Origin: Rhyacophila brunnea
Lineage: Eukaryota > Arthropoda > Insecta > Trichoptera > Rhyacophilidae
Assembly: GCA_022495005.1 (NCBI GenBank)
Contig: JAGYXB010001753.1
Location: forward strand, 1,240,001-1,304,000
DNA: 64,000 nucleotides
Reading direction: 5' to 3'
Position 1 is the stretch's first letter. The number at the start of each line of letters is the position of its first letter. This document shows, in pieces, positions 9,493-19,900 of this stretch. The notes beneath the pieces are model-generated. The model was not told where the DNA came from. It did not search any database and saw only the letters and a list, made by a program, of their open reading frames with translations. A program made the translations under genes and the position numbers.

Positions 9493-10407
9493 AAGGGTGT
9501 TTTTTAGAGGTATAGAACTTTGAAATGGAATAAAACAAAGATGACTTTTTATATTGACATGAAATTTACTTTATTCGAAAGATGCTCTTCTGGCATTATA
9601 ATTTAAATATGACTTCTGGCATATGACCGCCACGGCTGGCTCGGACGTAGTCTAATCTGGGGGTCCAATTTTCGATGACTTACAACATTTGTGGCCGTAT
9701 ATCGGCAATAACGCGGCGAATGTTGTCCTCCAAGTGGTCAATCGTTTCGGACTTATCGGCGTAGACTAGGGACTTCACATATCCCCACAGAAAATAGTCA
9801 AGCGGCACGATCTTGGAGGCCAATTCACAGGTCCGAAACGTGAAACTATGCGGTTACCAAACGTTTCCTTCAATAAATCAATTGTGGCACGAGCTGTGTG
9901 ACATGTTGCGCCGTCTTGTTGAAACCACAGCTCCTGCACATCATGGTTGTTCAATTGATGAACGAAAAAGTCAGTAATCATGGCTCTATAGCGGTCACCA
10001 TTGACTGTAACGTTCTGGCCAGCATCGTTTTTAAAGAAGTACGGACCAATTATTCCACCAGCCCATAAAGCACACCAAACAGTCAATTTTTCTGGATGTA
10101 ACGGTGTCTCAACATACACCTGAGGATTATCATCACTCCAAATACGGCAGTTTTGTTTATTGACGTATCCATTCAACCAAAAGTGAGCTTCATCGCTAAA
10201 CAAAATTTGCTTATGAAAATCGGGATCAACGGCAATCTTGTTTTAAAATAAATTTTCACAATTTGAAAGCGTTGTTCAGGCGTCAGTCTATTCATGTTGA
10301 AATGCCAAACCAAACTAAACATAAATCACTTAACAGCTGACAAAATGGCCGCCAATTAAAAAAGTGCTGCCAGCTTAAAGTTCTATACCTCTAAAAAAAA
10401 CACCCGT
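9493..10407 (-). mobile_element. Internally deleted mariner-like element
   Basis: Terminal inverted repeats of about 30 bp (A[A/C]GGGTGTTTTTTAGAGG, then TATAGAACTTT) are flanked by TA on both sides (9491-9492 and 10408-10409). A start-like peptide MNRLTPEQRFQIVKIYF is encoded near 10,290 and then jumps directly into the DDE domain near 10,215. More than 100 residues of DNA-binding and early catalytic region are therefore deleted. At 915 bp it is shorter than full mariner elements (about 1.3 kb) and non-autonomous. Confidence 0.88.
9775..10203 (-). pseudogene. Mariner-type transposase DDE fragment
   Basis: The DDE domain begins with SDEAHFWLNGYVNKQNCRIW, where the first Asp/Glu region is visible, and continues through TVWCALWAGG, WFQQDGATCHTA (second catalytic Asp) and GNRIVSRFGPVNWPPRSC. 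Just after PPRSC (about 9800) a small deletion shifts the frame: the expected LTPLDYFLWGYVK block continues in another frame, so the third Asp is lost from the open frame. Together with the missing N-terminus this makes the product non-functional. Confidence 0.88.
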
Positions 10408-10636
10408 TATATATGACGTCAACATAGCTCAACGCTGAACATTCATAACCGAATCCAATCACCCAGTGTCGCCAGAATTACACAAGAATGCCATCTCTCA
10501 ATGAAAAACCTAGTAGGATGAATTCCATATTCCAAATAACCCAGTAACAAAAATACCATTAATTTATTCGAAATTTAAAACCCAGTAACAAAAATACACC
10601 TACCTGGGGAAACAAATTTGTTTCGATAGGAAAAAC

Positions 10637-11182
10637 AATGAGTTGGTATTAGAAAGAAGAATACAAAGTTCTTGGAATAAATACTGAAACTTAAAAGAAA
10701 TTTTTAAAGACGATATGACAGCAAAGATAAAAACTAAAGTGATGAACTCACGTCTCCTACCATGCTTAAACTATGCCTGTCAGACCTGAAGATACTCTAG
10801 CATAGTAAAGAATAAAATCACCAGCTGCCAACGCGGTATGGAACGTAGTATGCTAAATATCAACAAAAGACAAAAAATAAGACACACAAAAATAAGAAAT
10901 ATTTCAAAAGCCACAGACGCTCTAATCCATGCTCAAAAAATTAAATGGAAATGGGCGGGTCATGTAGCGCGACTACAAGATGAGAGATGGACAAAAATAA
11001 TTACTTCATGGAACGGCCCTAAGGGGAAACGCTATAGAGGAAGACCCCATGCGAGATGGCAAGACGACATCATAAAAACAGCGGGCCCAAATTGGCTACA
11101 AATAGCCAAAAACAGAGTCCAGTGGGACTCTTTGGAGGAGGCCTTCACCCGAAGAGGGGTTCTTACAAACCAAACAAACTAA
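10637..11182 (+). pseudogene. LINE reverse transcriptase C-terminal fragment
   Basis: One frame runs from NELVLERRIQ through IFKDDMTAKIKTKVMNS, LLPCLNYACQT, MERSMLNI, a HAQKIKWKWAGHVARLQDER motif, GRPHARWQDDI and ends EEAFTRRGVLTNQTN-stop. This is the C-terminal half of RTE/craniofacial-development-protein-2-like LINE proteins. Two in-frame TGA codons stand where Trp is expected (after WNKY and after ACQT). 5'-truncated. The 3' flank is AT-rich, without a clear tail or TSD. Confidence 0.84.
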
Positions 11183-11982
11183 TTACATATCACTGTCTAA
11201 TTTATAAACATTATCTAATAGTATTATATACAAAATAAAAAATCTTAATATATATATTATGTATTATACAAAAATAATAATAATTAATTTTATATAAACT
11301 AGAAAATAAGTAGATAATACAATCATAGATAGATATATATACATAATATATATATTCATAGGTTATATATTATATATTCATTAGATATAGTCAATTAACT
11401 GTCATTTACTTTTGTTTGTGAGAAATAAAAAGGCGTTTTATATTTATATTATAACAAAAATACAATATTCCAAATTTAAAACTCAACAACAAAAATACCA
11501 AATTACAAATTTAGAACCTGGTAACATGCTCTTGTTTATATTATTATTTACTGTACGTTTTTGTAAAGTAAACCAATGACAAATCGTTATTAATTTGGTT
11601 TTCTCGTTCGTATTGAAAATAGAGCTATGTAAAAATACAGCCACGTCCATCCAAAAGTATAATAAAATGCATTAATAATGTTCTCTAGGTTTTTTTTTAA
11701 TAGAATGATATTAATATTGAATTTTCATTTTCTTGAACGAACGCGCGAATTGCCAGTGTCAAAAAAAATGTAATCTACCCGTTATTACTGTACAAGGGGA
11801 TCAGATTAACGCACTAGTTATATTATTGGCGAAAAAGTGAATCGCATAAAAACATTATTTTTTAACATTACAGCACTCCATTAGGCCCAATGACAGCAGT
11901 GTAATAAAACAGCAGTGTAGTAAATAATAGTAGTGAAGCAATCACAAACAGTCAGACTTGAACCAGCATCTTACGCACTGCA
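11183..11982. other. Gene-free AT-rich stretch
   Basis: TATATA-rich low-complexity sequence after the LINE fragment. The words CAACAAAAATACCA and AATTTAGAACC (11,460-11,525) echo CCAGTAACAAAAATACC and AATTTAAAACCC (10,540-10,600), so the LINE fragment may sit between two pieces of one older repeat. No gene seen. Confidence 0.45.
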
Positions 11983-12261
11983 GGCCTATGTTATAACTGG
12001 TGATATGAAGTCACCCGACGACATGACGTAACTGTGACGTAAGCCAATACACGCTCGAGGCAAGCCGCCCAACGCACACTGCTCACCATAGATATTATTA
12101 TGCTGAAACACCTTTTTGTGTATGGGGACAATGGATAACGCCAGTATTTTAGTAGCGTTAATTTCTCGAATGCTATTATCACTCCGGTAGTACGTCACAA
12201 TGATGTCATATGACGTCATGTCGACCGGGCGACTTCAACTCGCAAGTTCTAACATAAGGCC
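11983..12261. mobile_element. Foldback MITE core (copy 1)
   Basis: The ends GGCCTATGTTATAAC and GTTCTAACATAAGGCC are inverted repeats. Inside are GTCACCCGACGACATGACG, CGGCTTGCCTC-type sequence, ATAGATATTATTATG and CCGGTAGTACGTCACAATGA. The same order in reverse orientation fills the core (59,880-60,141) of the 59.7-60.3-kb element, so this is a family. No coding. Confidence 0.68.
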
Positions 12262-12489
12262 CCTGGACGAGGGCTGCTGACATTCTATCAGTGAGCTGAA
12301 TAAGTTTTAGTCGGTCTCGGTATGCCCTCTCGTGTTCACTCACGCTTTTTTTTACCGTTCGAGAAGTTTGGCATATATTGAATACTAAAACAATACACAA
12401 TGTCAGCAATTGCCGAGCACTCCATGGATACAAGACACAAATTTGACTTCGAAACCAAGATACTCGTCGGAATAAGGGATATTTCTCGC

Positions 12490-12588
12490 GATTGATAAAG
12501 GAGGCCTCATCTTACATGCCTGGTCGACCCTCCACGCCGGGCCCCAAGCTTAGAGCCCTGTCAGCCACTTTCTTATGGGGGCCATACC
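12490..12588. repeat. CATGGCCCCC family end fragment
   Basis: Contains GGTCGACC, CACGCCGGGCCCC, TAGAGCCCTGTCA and ends TATGGGGGCCAT, matching in order the right end of the 27.6-28.3-kb element. Only this end is present. Confidence 0.6.
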
Positions 12589-13199
12589 CTCTAGTCAGGC
12601 TGTGACAATATTATTGTTGCATATTGAAATAAATGGTTATAATAAAAATAAAATTAGGTGGATACGTAGGTACTTAACAAATTTGCATACATTTTGAGAC
12701 AAAAATGGATGGTATTATAAATCTGCCTAAGGGCGGCACTTGACCTAGTGACTTCACTGCCAAGACGAAAATATTTTGAGTTCAATTATTGTTATTCAAG
12801 TATTTTTTATTTAATGTATAATATCATTATGTCAGATCAAAATACATCATTAATCAATTAATTAAAGACACAAAGAGGCGGACTGTCATTTTAGATGTCT
12901 TAAAATACTAGCACAGCTCAAAAAAATCACACGGTCTTCTATGTTGGTACTTTCAGATTTATTTAATCCTATCACGAAATCAAAAAATTCAACGTAATTG
13001 TACAATTCAGCTGCTCTGTATTATTATTATCAGACTATTAATGCTCTATAGAATATTATGTAGGTACCTAGAAATATTTTCTTCGAAATAGCCAATGTTT
13101 TAAAGAGATTTTATAGCTATATTAAATAAATTTATTGATGGATACCAACTTCTGTTTATTTCTATATTTTAACGAATGCCGGTATTCAATAAGACACAC
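12589..13199. other. Gene-free AT-rich stretch
   Basis: I see no coding, repeat family member or tRNA-like head here. Confidence 0.5.
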
Positions 13200-13590
13200 C
13201 ATTTTGTCCGATCCTATGATGATCATATCGTCTCTGTTCGGGCAGAACACACTAACTGGAGAAAATGTTTAACTGTTGTAGAACTTGTTAAAATGTAAAT
13301 GATATCGTGTATCATGTGAGTATTAAGTAATCGTAAAAAGGATGACTTTAAAATAAAGACTGTTTATTTATTAAAAAGGTTTCCAGACGGTAAAGTTTGA
13401 AATAAGGAACATTTTGGTATAACTAACTCAATATGTCATTTTTTCTAATTAGTGTCTTCTGCCAGAACAGTGACGATATGGGACTCCACAGAGTGAAGGT
13501 TGTATTAACAGATTTTTGTTTTTACGAGAAATGAATGTTGGCCACTTGCTCAACCTAATAGATCCAAATACACATTGAAAAACATGTGAT
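13200..13590 (-). repeat. SINE family B fragment interrupted by a MITE
   Basis: 13,204-13,227 (GTCCGATCCTA...GATCATA) and 13,477-13,590 (GGGACTCCACAGAG..., AACAGATTTTTG, CTTGCTCAACCTAAT) are the two parts of one family B SINE, split by the 13,228-13,476 MITE. The tRNA-like head is missing. Confidence 0.72.
13228..13476. mobile_element. TA-type MITE, copy 1
   Basis: The inverted ends are TCGTCTCTGTTC(G/T)GGCAGAA and its reverse, then CACTAACT. TA flanks both sides. The inserted site can be compared with uninterrupted SINE B copies (GATCATATGGG at 40.2 and 57.9 kb), which contain a single TA. The copy at 15,203-15,459 shares its inner 150 bases almost unchanged. No coding. Confidence 0.85.
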
Positions 13591-13614
13591 TTTTTGTGAC
13601 CAATCGCGAGTGGA

Positions 13615-13737
13615 GAACTACAAGGTTCTAAGTGTTTGTCCTTGGAGAAACAAAAGTAACAATGAGGCAGCTTAGAATACTACTTCATTGTTGGGTTTGT
13701 TTTTTCAAGGACGAACACTTAGAACCTTGTAGTATTC
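13615..13737. repeat. Hairpin, about 55-bp arms
   Basis: CTACAAGGTTCTAAGTGTTT, GTCCTTGGA... pairs with ...TCAAGGACGAACACTTAGAA, CCTTGTAG over about 55 bases with few mismatches and a short loop. It looks like a foldback MITE. The TSD is not clear. Confidence 0.7.
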
Positions 13738-13745
13738 GGCTCGCG

Positions 13746-14160
13746 CAATGTTCCCTGTAAGGTGTGCGGGTGCGCGCGCGCACACCTACCAAAATGTGTC
13801 CGCACACATGTCTTCATCCCCCGCACAGTCATCACACAAAAATATTGTAAAAAAAAGTTTCCTTTGCCAGATTTTAGTTTTGCTCGAATGCACGAAACCA
13901 TCACATGCACAATTCTTCGACTCATTTTTCGGAAGGCGATTATTTACTTAAAAAATTATCGTTGTTAGTGTTATTATTATAAAAAATCACTGAAATTAAA
14001 AAAATACCTTAAAATATTAAGTTTTAATGAAAAATTGTATTTGTGTGTGTTTATGGGTGGGGGGGGGGGTGTAAATTTACCGCACCGGGCGACACCAACC
14101 CTAGATGCTCAGATGCGTTGATGATCCGCACACACAATAGAAAAATTAGAGGGAACGTTG
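13746..14160. mobile_element. hAT-like MITE with GT/CG and G-run
   Basis: The ends CAATGTTCCCTGTAAGG and ...TTAGAGGGAACGTTG are inverted repeats of the TGTTCCCTCTAA type seen in many hAT MITEs. The interior has GTGCGCGCGCGCACACC near the left end and a run of eleven G at about 14,058. No matching TSD found, so the boundaries are uncertain. Confidence 0.5.
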
Positions 14161-15202
14161 CCTGGGACGGCCGACATGTCATCCGCTCGGCTATCGTGGG
14201 CATACCGAAATACCTGTATTGATATTTTCATTCGGTAGGTATTGTAATACCTACATTAACATTAAGTATATTGCAGATATTCACCTTATCGACTTTGCCA
14301 AGCCAGCGCCCTCTGTGATTTTATGAATTATATTTAATTACCCGGTCATTAAGGGCAGCAGGTAGGCACTACAATTTTGTGCAACTCTATTCATCTCTAA
14401 TATTTACTGATATAATAAATGTTAATTTATTTAGATTAGGTATATTGTATTACGGCGTGCTTCGTGTTCTTTGGTTTAGGTTTAGGTCATAAAATATAAA
14501 ACCTTAGTCCAATTAGTTAATCTGTTTTGTGGCCGTAATCTTGAGAAGCTTGTTTTTATTATAACTGTGTGGGGAGAACGGGAAGAGGTCGGTTTCACAC
14601 TGTATGGGATGGACAAATTGTGTTCGGTAAATAATATTACATGTTATGTATGATAAATTTTACGACAAATAAAATACTCGGAAACATTTAATTTTTTTTT
14701 ATTGTTGACGTCTATAATAAAGATATTCTCGCTTTATCTTATAAAACTCATAAATCCCATTTTGATTTAAAAAAAAAAAAAATTTATTGAATACTCGAAT
14801 ATCTATCTCTGTGGTAGATTCTAGCACCCATTGGCGCGTCTATGGGCCTGATGCATGGAATGTCACGAATCGCTACCCAATATTTAGCCATGCATGGGAA
14901 AAAACTAGTGACAGGTGTAATCTGCCATTCGCGACTTGTGGAGTATTCATGCAAATAAATCCCAACCAAAAGTCGCTGCAAGCATTAAACATAATATTTA
15001 TAATACCGGTTACACACTCAACATTGTATTGTCAACAACATTTATATATTTTAATTCCGTAAATTGTTACCATGTTAATAAAAATAAATTAGGAGTTCAG
15101 TATACCTTACCATGTATATCTATTGTATCCACAATGGATCAATTATTATTGATTCACTACTTAACACTGATAAAGCGACGAATAAATTATTTAAAGTTTA
15201 TA
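14161..15202. other. Gene-free stretch
   Basis: No coding recognised. A 13-base A run occurs near 14,769. The small open frames at 14.8-15.2 kb have no family signature. Confidence 0.5.
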
Positions 15203-15459
15203 TCGTCTCTGTTCTGGCAGAACACACTAACTGGAGAATACTAGTTTTGAGTAATTAGAGTTTGAAGTTGTTAAAATGTTTGAAATGGTCTATCATATGA
15301 GTTTATTAAGTAATCGTAAAAAGGATGACTTTAAAATAAAGACTGTTTATTTATTAAAAAGGTTTCCAGACGGTAAAGTTTGAAATAAGGAACATTTTGG
15401 TATAACTAACTCAATATGTCATTTTTTCGAATTAGTGTCTTCTGCCAGAACAGAGACGA
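15203..15459. mobile_element. TA-type MITE, copy 2
   Basis: The same element as 13,228-13,476 in the same orientation: ends TCGTCTCTGTTCTGGCAGAA and its complement (GACGA at the right end), with TA on each side. Over the inner part (GTAATCGTAAAAAGGATGAC onward) the two copies are nearly identical, indicating recent mobility. Confidence 0.87.
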
Positions 15460-15624
15460 TATTAAGTATATATTAATTTATATTTATTCAATTTACATTG
15501 CGATTGTATGACAATTAAAAAATGTTTTAATAATTTTCGGAATTTTAAAAAATGGCATCAATGATGATGTTTGAACGTGATGTGACGTCATTAATATTAT
15601 TGGAATTTTGTAGTTATCGTTGTA

Positions 15625-16377
15625 CAGTAGAACTTCGATTATCCGCATTATTTTCATTAAAAGACAAATTGTATATAATCGATGCTTTGAAATGCGGGTG
15701 ACTCGGGACGTTATCTATCTAATAAAGTAATAAATATGGTGTCGAAACGTCAACTATCTCGGATATAAAAAGACAAAGTAAACTATTATTAATTTTACTA
15801 ATTGTTTAATGTCAGAAGATGGGATGGAAGCTCAGAGCGGAAAGTTATGAAAAAATCAGGAAATAAAGAAGTTGAAGAGTGTATTTTTATGTGGTTCATA
15901 CAAAGACGAACGAGTCACGTCGGTAATACAACCGATAGATCAAGGTGTAATAGAAACATTCAAACGTTTATATATAAAACATATGTTTCGACAATTATTG
16001 CTAGCAGACGAAAATAATGAAGAAACAGTTATCAGCTTCTACAAGAAAATAAATTTAAAAGATTTTTGCTACATGGCAGCAGATAGTTGGAATTCTTTAG
16101 ATGTGTCAACTTTGAAAAAATCATGGAACAAAATTTTGAAAAGACCATTATTAGTAAGTTCCAGTAACGCGGTTGAACCTGCTTTAAGCTTTAAGCACAA
16201 ATCGATAATTGATTTTTTTAATAAAAAAATATTTATTATACATATGTATATGTAAATCTAAACAAATAAAAATTATTCATACTGAATATACTTGTCTTTC
16301 CCCGTCAATTATGATTTTTTTTCGATTATCCGGACTATATTAATCCCCAATTAGTCCGGATAATCGAAGTTCTACTG
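15625..16377 (+). mobile_element. Tigger/pogo element remnant, TA TSD
   Basis: The left end CAGTAGAACTTCGATTATCC and the matching right end (GGATAATCGAAGTTCTACTG) are inverted repeats flanked by TA (15,623-15,624 and 16,378-16,379). A second palindrome near the right end (TTCGATTATCCGGACTA... and ...TAGTCCGGATAATCGAA) is subterminal. It encodes the C-terminal part of a Tigger transposase and is truncated from the usual 2-3 kb. Confidence 0.87.
15872..16255 (+). pseudogene. Tigger/pogo (jerky-like) transposase C-terminal fragment
   Basis: The sequence VTSVIQPIDQGVIETFKRLY carries the conserved PxDQGVI block of pogo-superfamily DDE domains, including one catalytic Asp. It is followed by the YKKINLKDFCYMAADSWNSL and TLKKSWNKIL C-terminal signature. 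The N-terminal DNA-binding (CENP-B-type) domains and first catalytic Asp are absent. The frame continues into the right end of the element. Confidence 0.85.
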
Positions 16378-16590
16378 TATTTTAGTCAATGCATATTATA
16401 AGTTAACATTCTATGCATCTCGGATTAAATCATCAATCCACAAAGACATCTTAAATCGTGTCTATACAACGAACAATAATTGTATAAACCTCATAATGTA
16501 TCAGGAATCGTAAAATTGACATTGACATGTTTTTACTGTATTTGATTTGTGAAGATTACAAGATAGAACGACAATATTACGAGTTTAAGA

Positions 16591-16916
16591 TTACGCCGGA
16601 GAGTTGTTTTGCTGGAGAGGAATCTCTTCAGGTAGGCGTGGCATCGCCTTGGGGGCGCCCAGGGATCCGTTCCCTTCGATCTCTCGGCTTTTCCCCGTGA
16701 TCTTGCTCCAATTCTTCTTAAGCACGACGGCAACCACCGCGACGAGGATCGCGCCGACTATCAGTCCGATCACCACGTTGTTGGAACTGGCCGTGGATAC
16801 GGGGGGTTTGGACTCGCTGTCGACGATCTTCTCGGTGCTAATGTTCGGTTGGAGCAGTTGCGTCGTCGCTGTCTCTTCAGCCATCGTTTCCACAGGTCCT
16901 GCGGTGATGGGAGCCT
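16591..16916 (-). CDS. LRR gene, last exon with membrane helix
   Basis: Acceptor TTTTTACAG ends at 16917; AG completes the GAG codon split by the intron. Encodes the stalk, the membrane helix and a basic-start tail ending EEIPLQQNNSPA and TAA (16593-16591). Confidence 0.87.
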
Positions 16917-19900
16917 CTGTAAAAATGATTTTTGATACTTTGTCTTCATAAAATTGTTTGGTGATCATAGCTTATATTCAATAGGAAACAATATCACTAA
17001 AGGAAAATATTCATTATTTAAGCTGACTACGTCACCGGCGAAGGTCTCCTAAATCCAAAAAATATAGATTTATAACTTAACTGCCTAATCAAATCTACCT
17101 TCTTTTATGCATATGGTGTGGAAATACAATATGAGACATACGCTTGAACAAGATATGTAAGTCATTTCAAATCGAGTCACACTCTATATACTATAAATAC
17201 TATATAGTATATTATGGAGTGCTATAAAGCCAGAGATTTAAGTCTTAATATTTTATATTCTGGAGCCTGAAAAACTGTGAAAACAAATATCCACATCTTT
17301 GGAAAGTTGCAGCATATTTAACTTGCTTTCTTGGTTCTACATATCTGTGCGAATCGGCTTTATCTTCAATGAATGCTATCAAAACGAAGCATCGCTCACG
17401 ATTGACAGATGATAATTATTTGACTGCGTGCTTCACATCACGCAATTTCGGCTTATTTGCCGGCCTTTCTGATTGCCGGGATTTGTACATATGCTCATTC
17501 CTTCTTTTTTTATTCGTAGATCAATACTATTAGGTACACCATAATATAGTCTCGCATGTAAACCATCATATCTGATATAGCAATGGGCTATTAGGAAAGC
17601 TGAGTTGATCATTCAACACCTCTTGAGTGTAGTATTTTTATTGTTTATAAACACTAATGAAACCCGGGTCCCAAAAAACGTCTCAAATGGAATATGTAGT
17701 ACAAAATTTAATACATTTGAATTTTTTATTGCGTTTAATATGTCACCTGCTGGAATAATGATTTCGTCGGGAATCTCAACGCTTGGCGCTACACATGCAA
17801 TCGGTCCATCGTCGCACGGGGTCACGCACACCGTCTCCAGTAAACTGTGGCTGCTGCAGACCTGCAGGACTAGATCTTTGCTGACTCCAGTTGGTAGGGC
17901 AACCGTCGTCAGGTTTGCGAGGGCTGCAAAGACACCGCCAGTGATAGGCTGAAAGCAATATTGTTGTGATATTTCGTTAAACAACTAAACTTCGAATGCA
18001 ACACGCTGGACATTTTTTTTAATAGGTACAAGTAGTGTACTCTGCTGAGTGACTAACATTCATTTCTCACATTAAGCGGTTTTATGCCTTCAGCGAGTTA
18101 TCTCGCTCTATAAGCCGGCTCGCACATCAGAACTCGCCGCATGCGTCTTACGACGAATTCGTCGATGTGACGTCATCGTAAACCAAGAAACAAACGTTAT
18201 CAAATGGAGATTCGCAGATTGGCCGATGCAACTGCGACGCTGCGACATGCGTCGAGTTGCGTTGGCCAAAGCCTGCATGTCGATGTCCGGCCAATATCGA
18301 CTCCGCGCATGCACACAGCTGCACAATCGGCCATTTCTCTCCAGACTGTCGCCGCGTTTGGCAGAGCTAGAGCTAGCAGCGCTAGGCAGATGTGCGAGGT
18401 TGTGATCATGCAACATTCGCCGGCAGTCTCGGAAGTTTTGATTTATGGCCGTCAGGCACACAAGGCGAGTTGTGATGTGCGAGCCGGCTAAGGCCGTGTA
18501 TCGACAGGCGCACATACAAATTTCGCCAGCTATCTCGTCTGACTTTAAAATCAAATTACTAGCCACTGTCGATTGATTTGCATAATCTAAAAAAATAAAT
18601 ACACAGTGACATCTGTTTGAATAATTATTATGAAATACTAAGCTACAAATTATCGGTATTACAGCGATTGTAGTAGGCTTCGCTCTACATTCAACGTGTG
18701 TCATTAAAAATCTGCGACCTGTCAGATACCTACTGCCATAGTAATATCGTGAGATATAGAAAAGGTTAAAAATTTTCATACGAAACCTCTTAATGAGGCG
18801 GCCAAGGTCCACATCGAATTGTAGAGCCAAATTATGTCGTAAGGGTGGATGAAAGCAGGCTCCAAAATATTAATGTCAACAAAATCGAATTGAAGAAAAA
18901 ATATCAAAGACTCAAGTTGAGCCTGCATTAATAGAAACGCCACCACACTTGGGTTTTTGAAACTGGAGAAATGGGTACAGTTCACTATATGCAGGTGTGT
19001 AGAGATATCCTGATGGCGGTCAAGATCCCTCAGTGGCGAAAGATGGAGGGTAAGCTGTGGAGATCCGACATAAATAATTCACACGAAACTTTGTCAGGCA
19101 TACTTTATTGTTTTCATTGAATTAAAAATACAAATTGCCGATGGTATTGGTTAGTTTTTAAAAATCAATTAAACCATCTCTATCTATGGCCTATGCCATT
19201 AAATCATACGTGAAGTTTAGTATGCCCTGTTTATTTCGGACCCCCACAGCGCTAATCCACTCTTCTCTACTGATATCCACACTGGATTGTAGATCCGATG
19301 ATAATGAAAATGACTCGTGTTTTTGTTCAATATTCCATAATGTTTCGCAGATTTCTTATTATCTATTTCGAAGATATATATATATTCTTCTCGAAGAAAA
19401 GAATAAACACCAATCCCCGCCCCCTCTCACCCACCCAATTGTTCGTCTCAAACGAATTCAGAAATATGCCCCCATATCCTCCTGTCCTGAGTAGACCAAT
19501 TTTCATTTTTGGCTTGGTTTACGTTGGGGCCAATCAATACCGGCAAGTTTTTCAGTCGATAGTAGTAGTATCTACTAGCAAACGATGCAGAAGAGTGGTT
19601 TTAATCTTTGCTTACTTGGCAGCATCAAAAGTTTTTCGAAAAAGTCAATAGATGGCTGAAAATATTAGATTAATTACGGCCCGGAAAAAAAACCGGACAT
19701 TTCCGGGTCCGGTATAATAAGGACAGACTCTATCTGCAATTTATAGTCTTAATTACTGACAAAGTTTAGTGTGCACTATTTATGTCGGATCTTAACAGAC
19801 TACCTCCACCCTTCGCCACTGCTACGTGTGGCAGAATGCCAATTATCATCATAAGTTATTCTTTCACATTTAATTCCGGACAGCATGATGTCTTCCATTG

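Noticed and set aside
18108..18830. 240-codon minus-strand open frame
   Set aside because: It covers a CpG-rich Harbinger-type MITE and flank, has no domain signature, and lies in an intron of the LRR gene.
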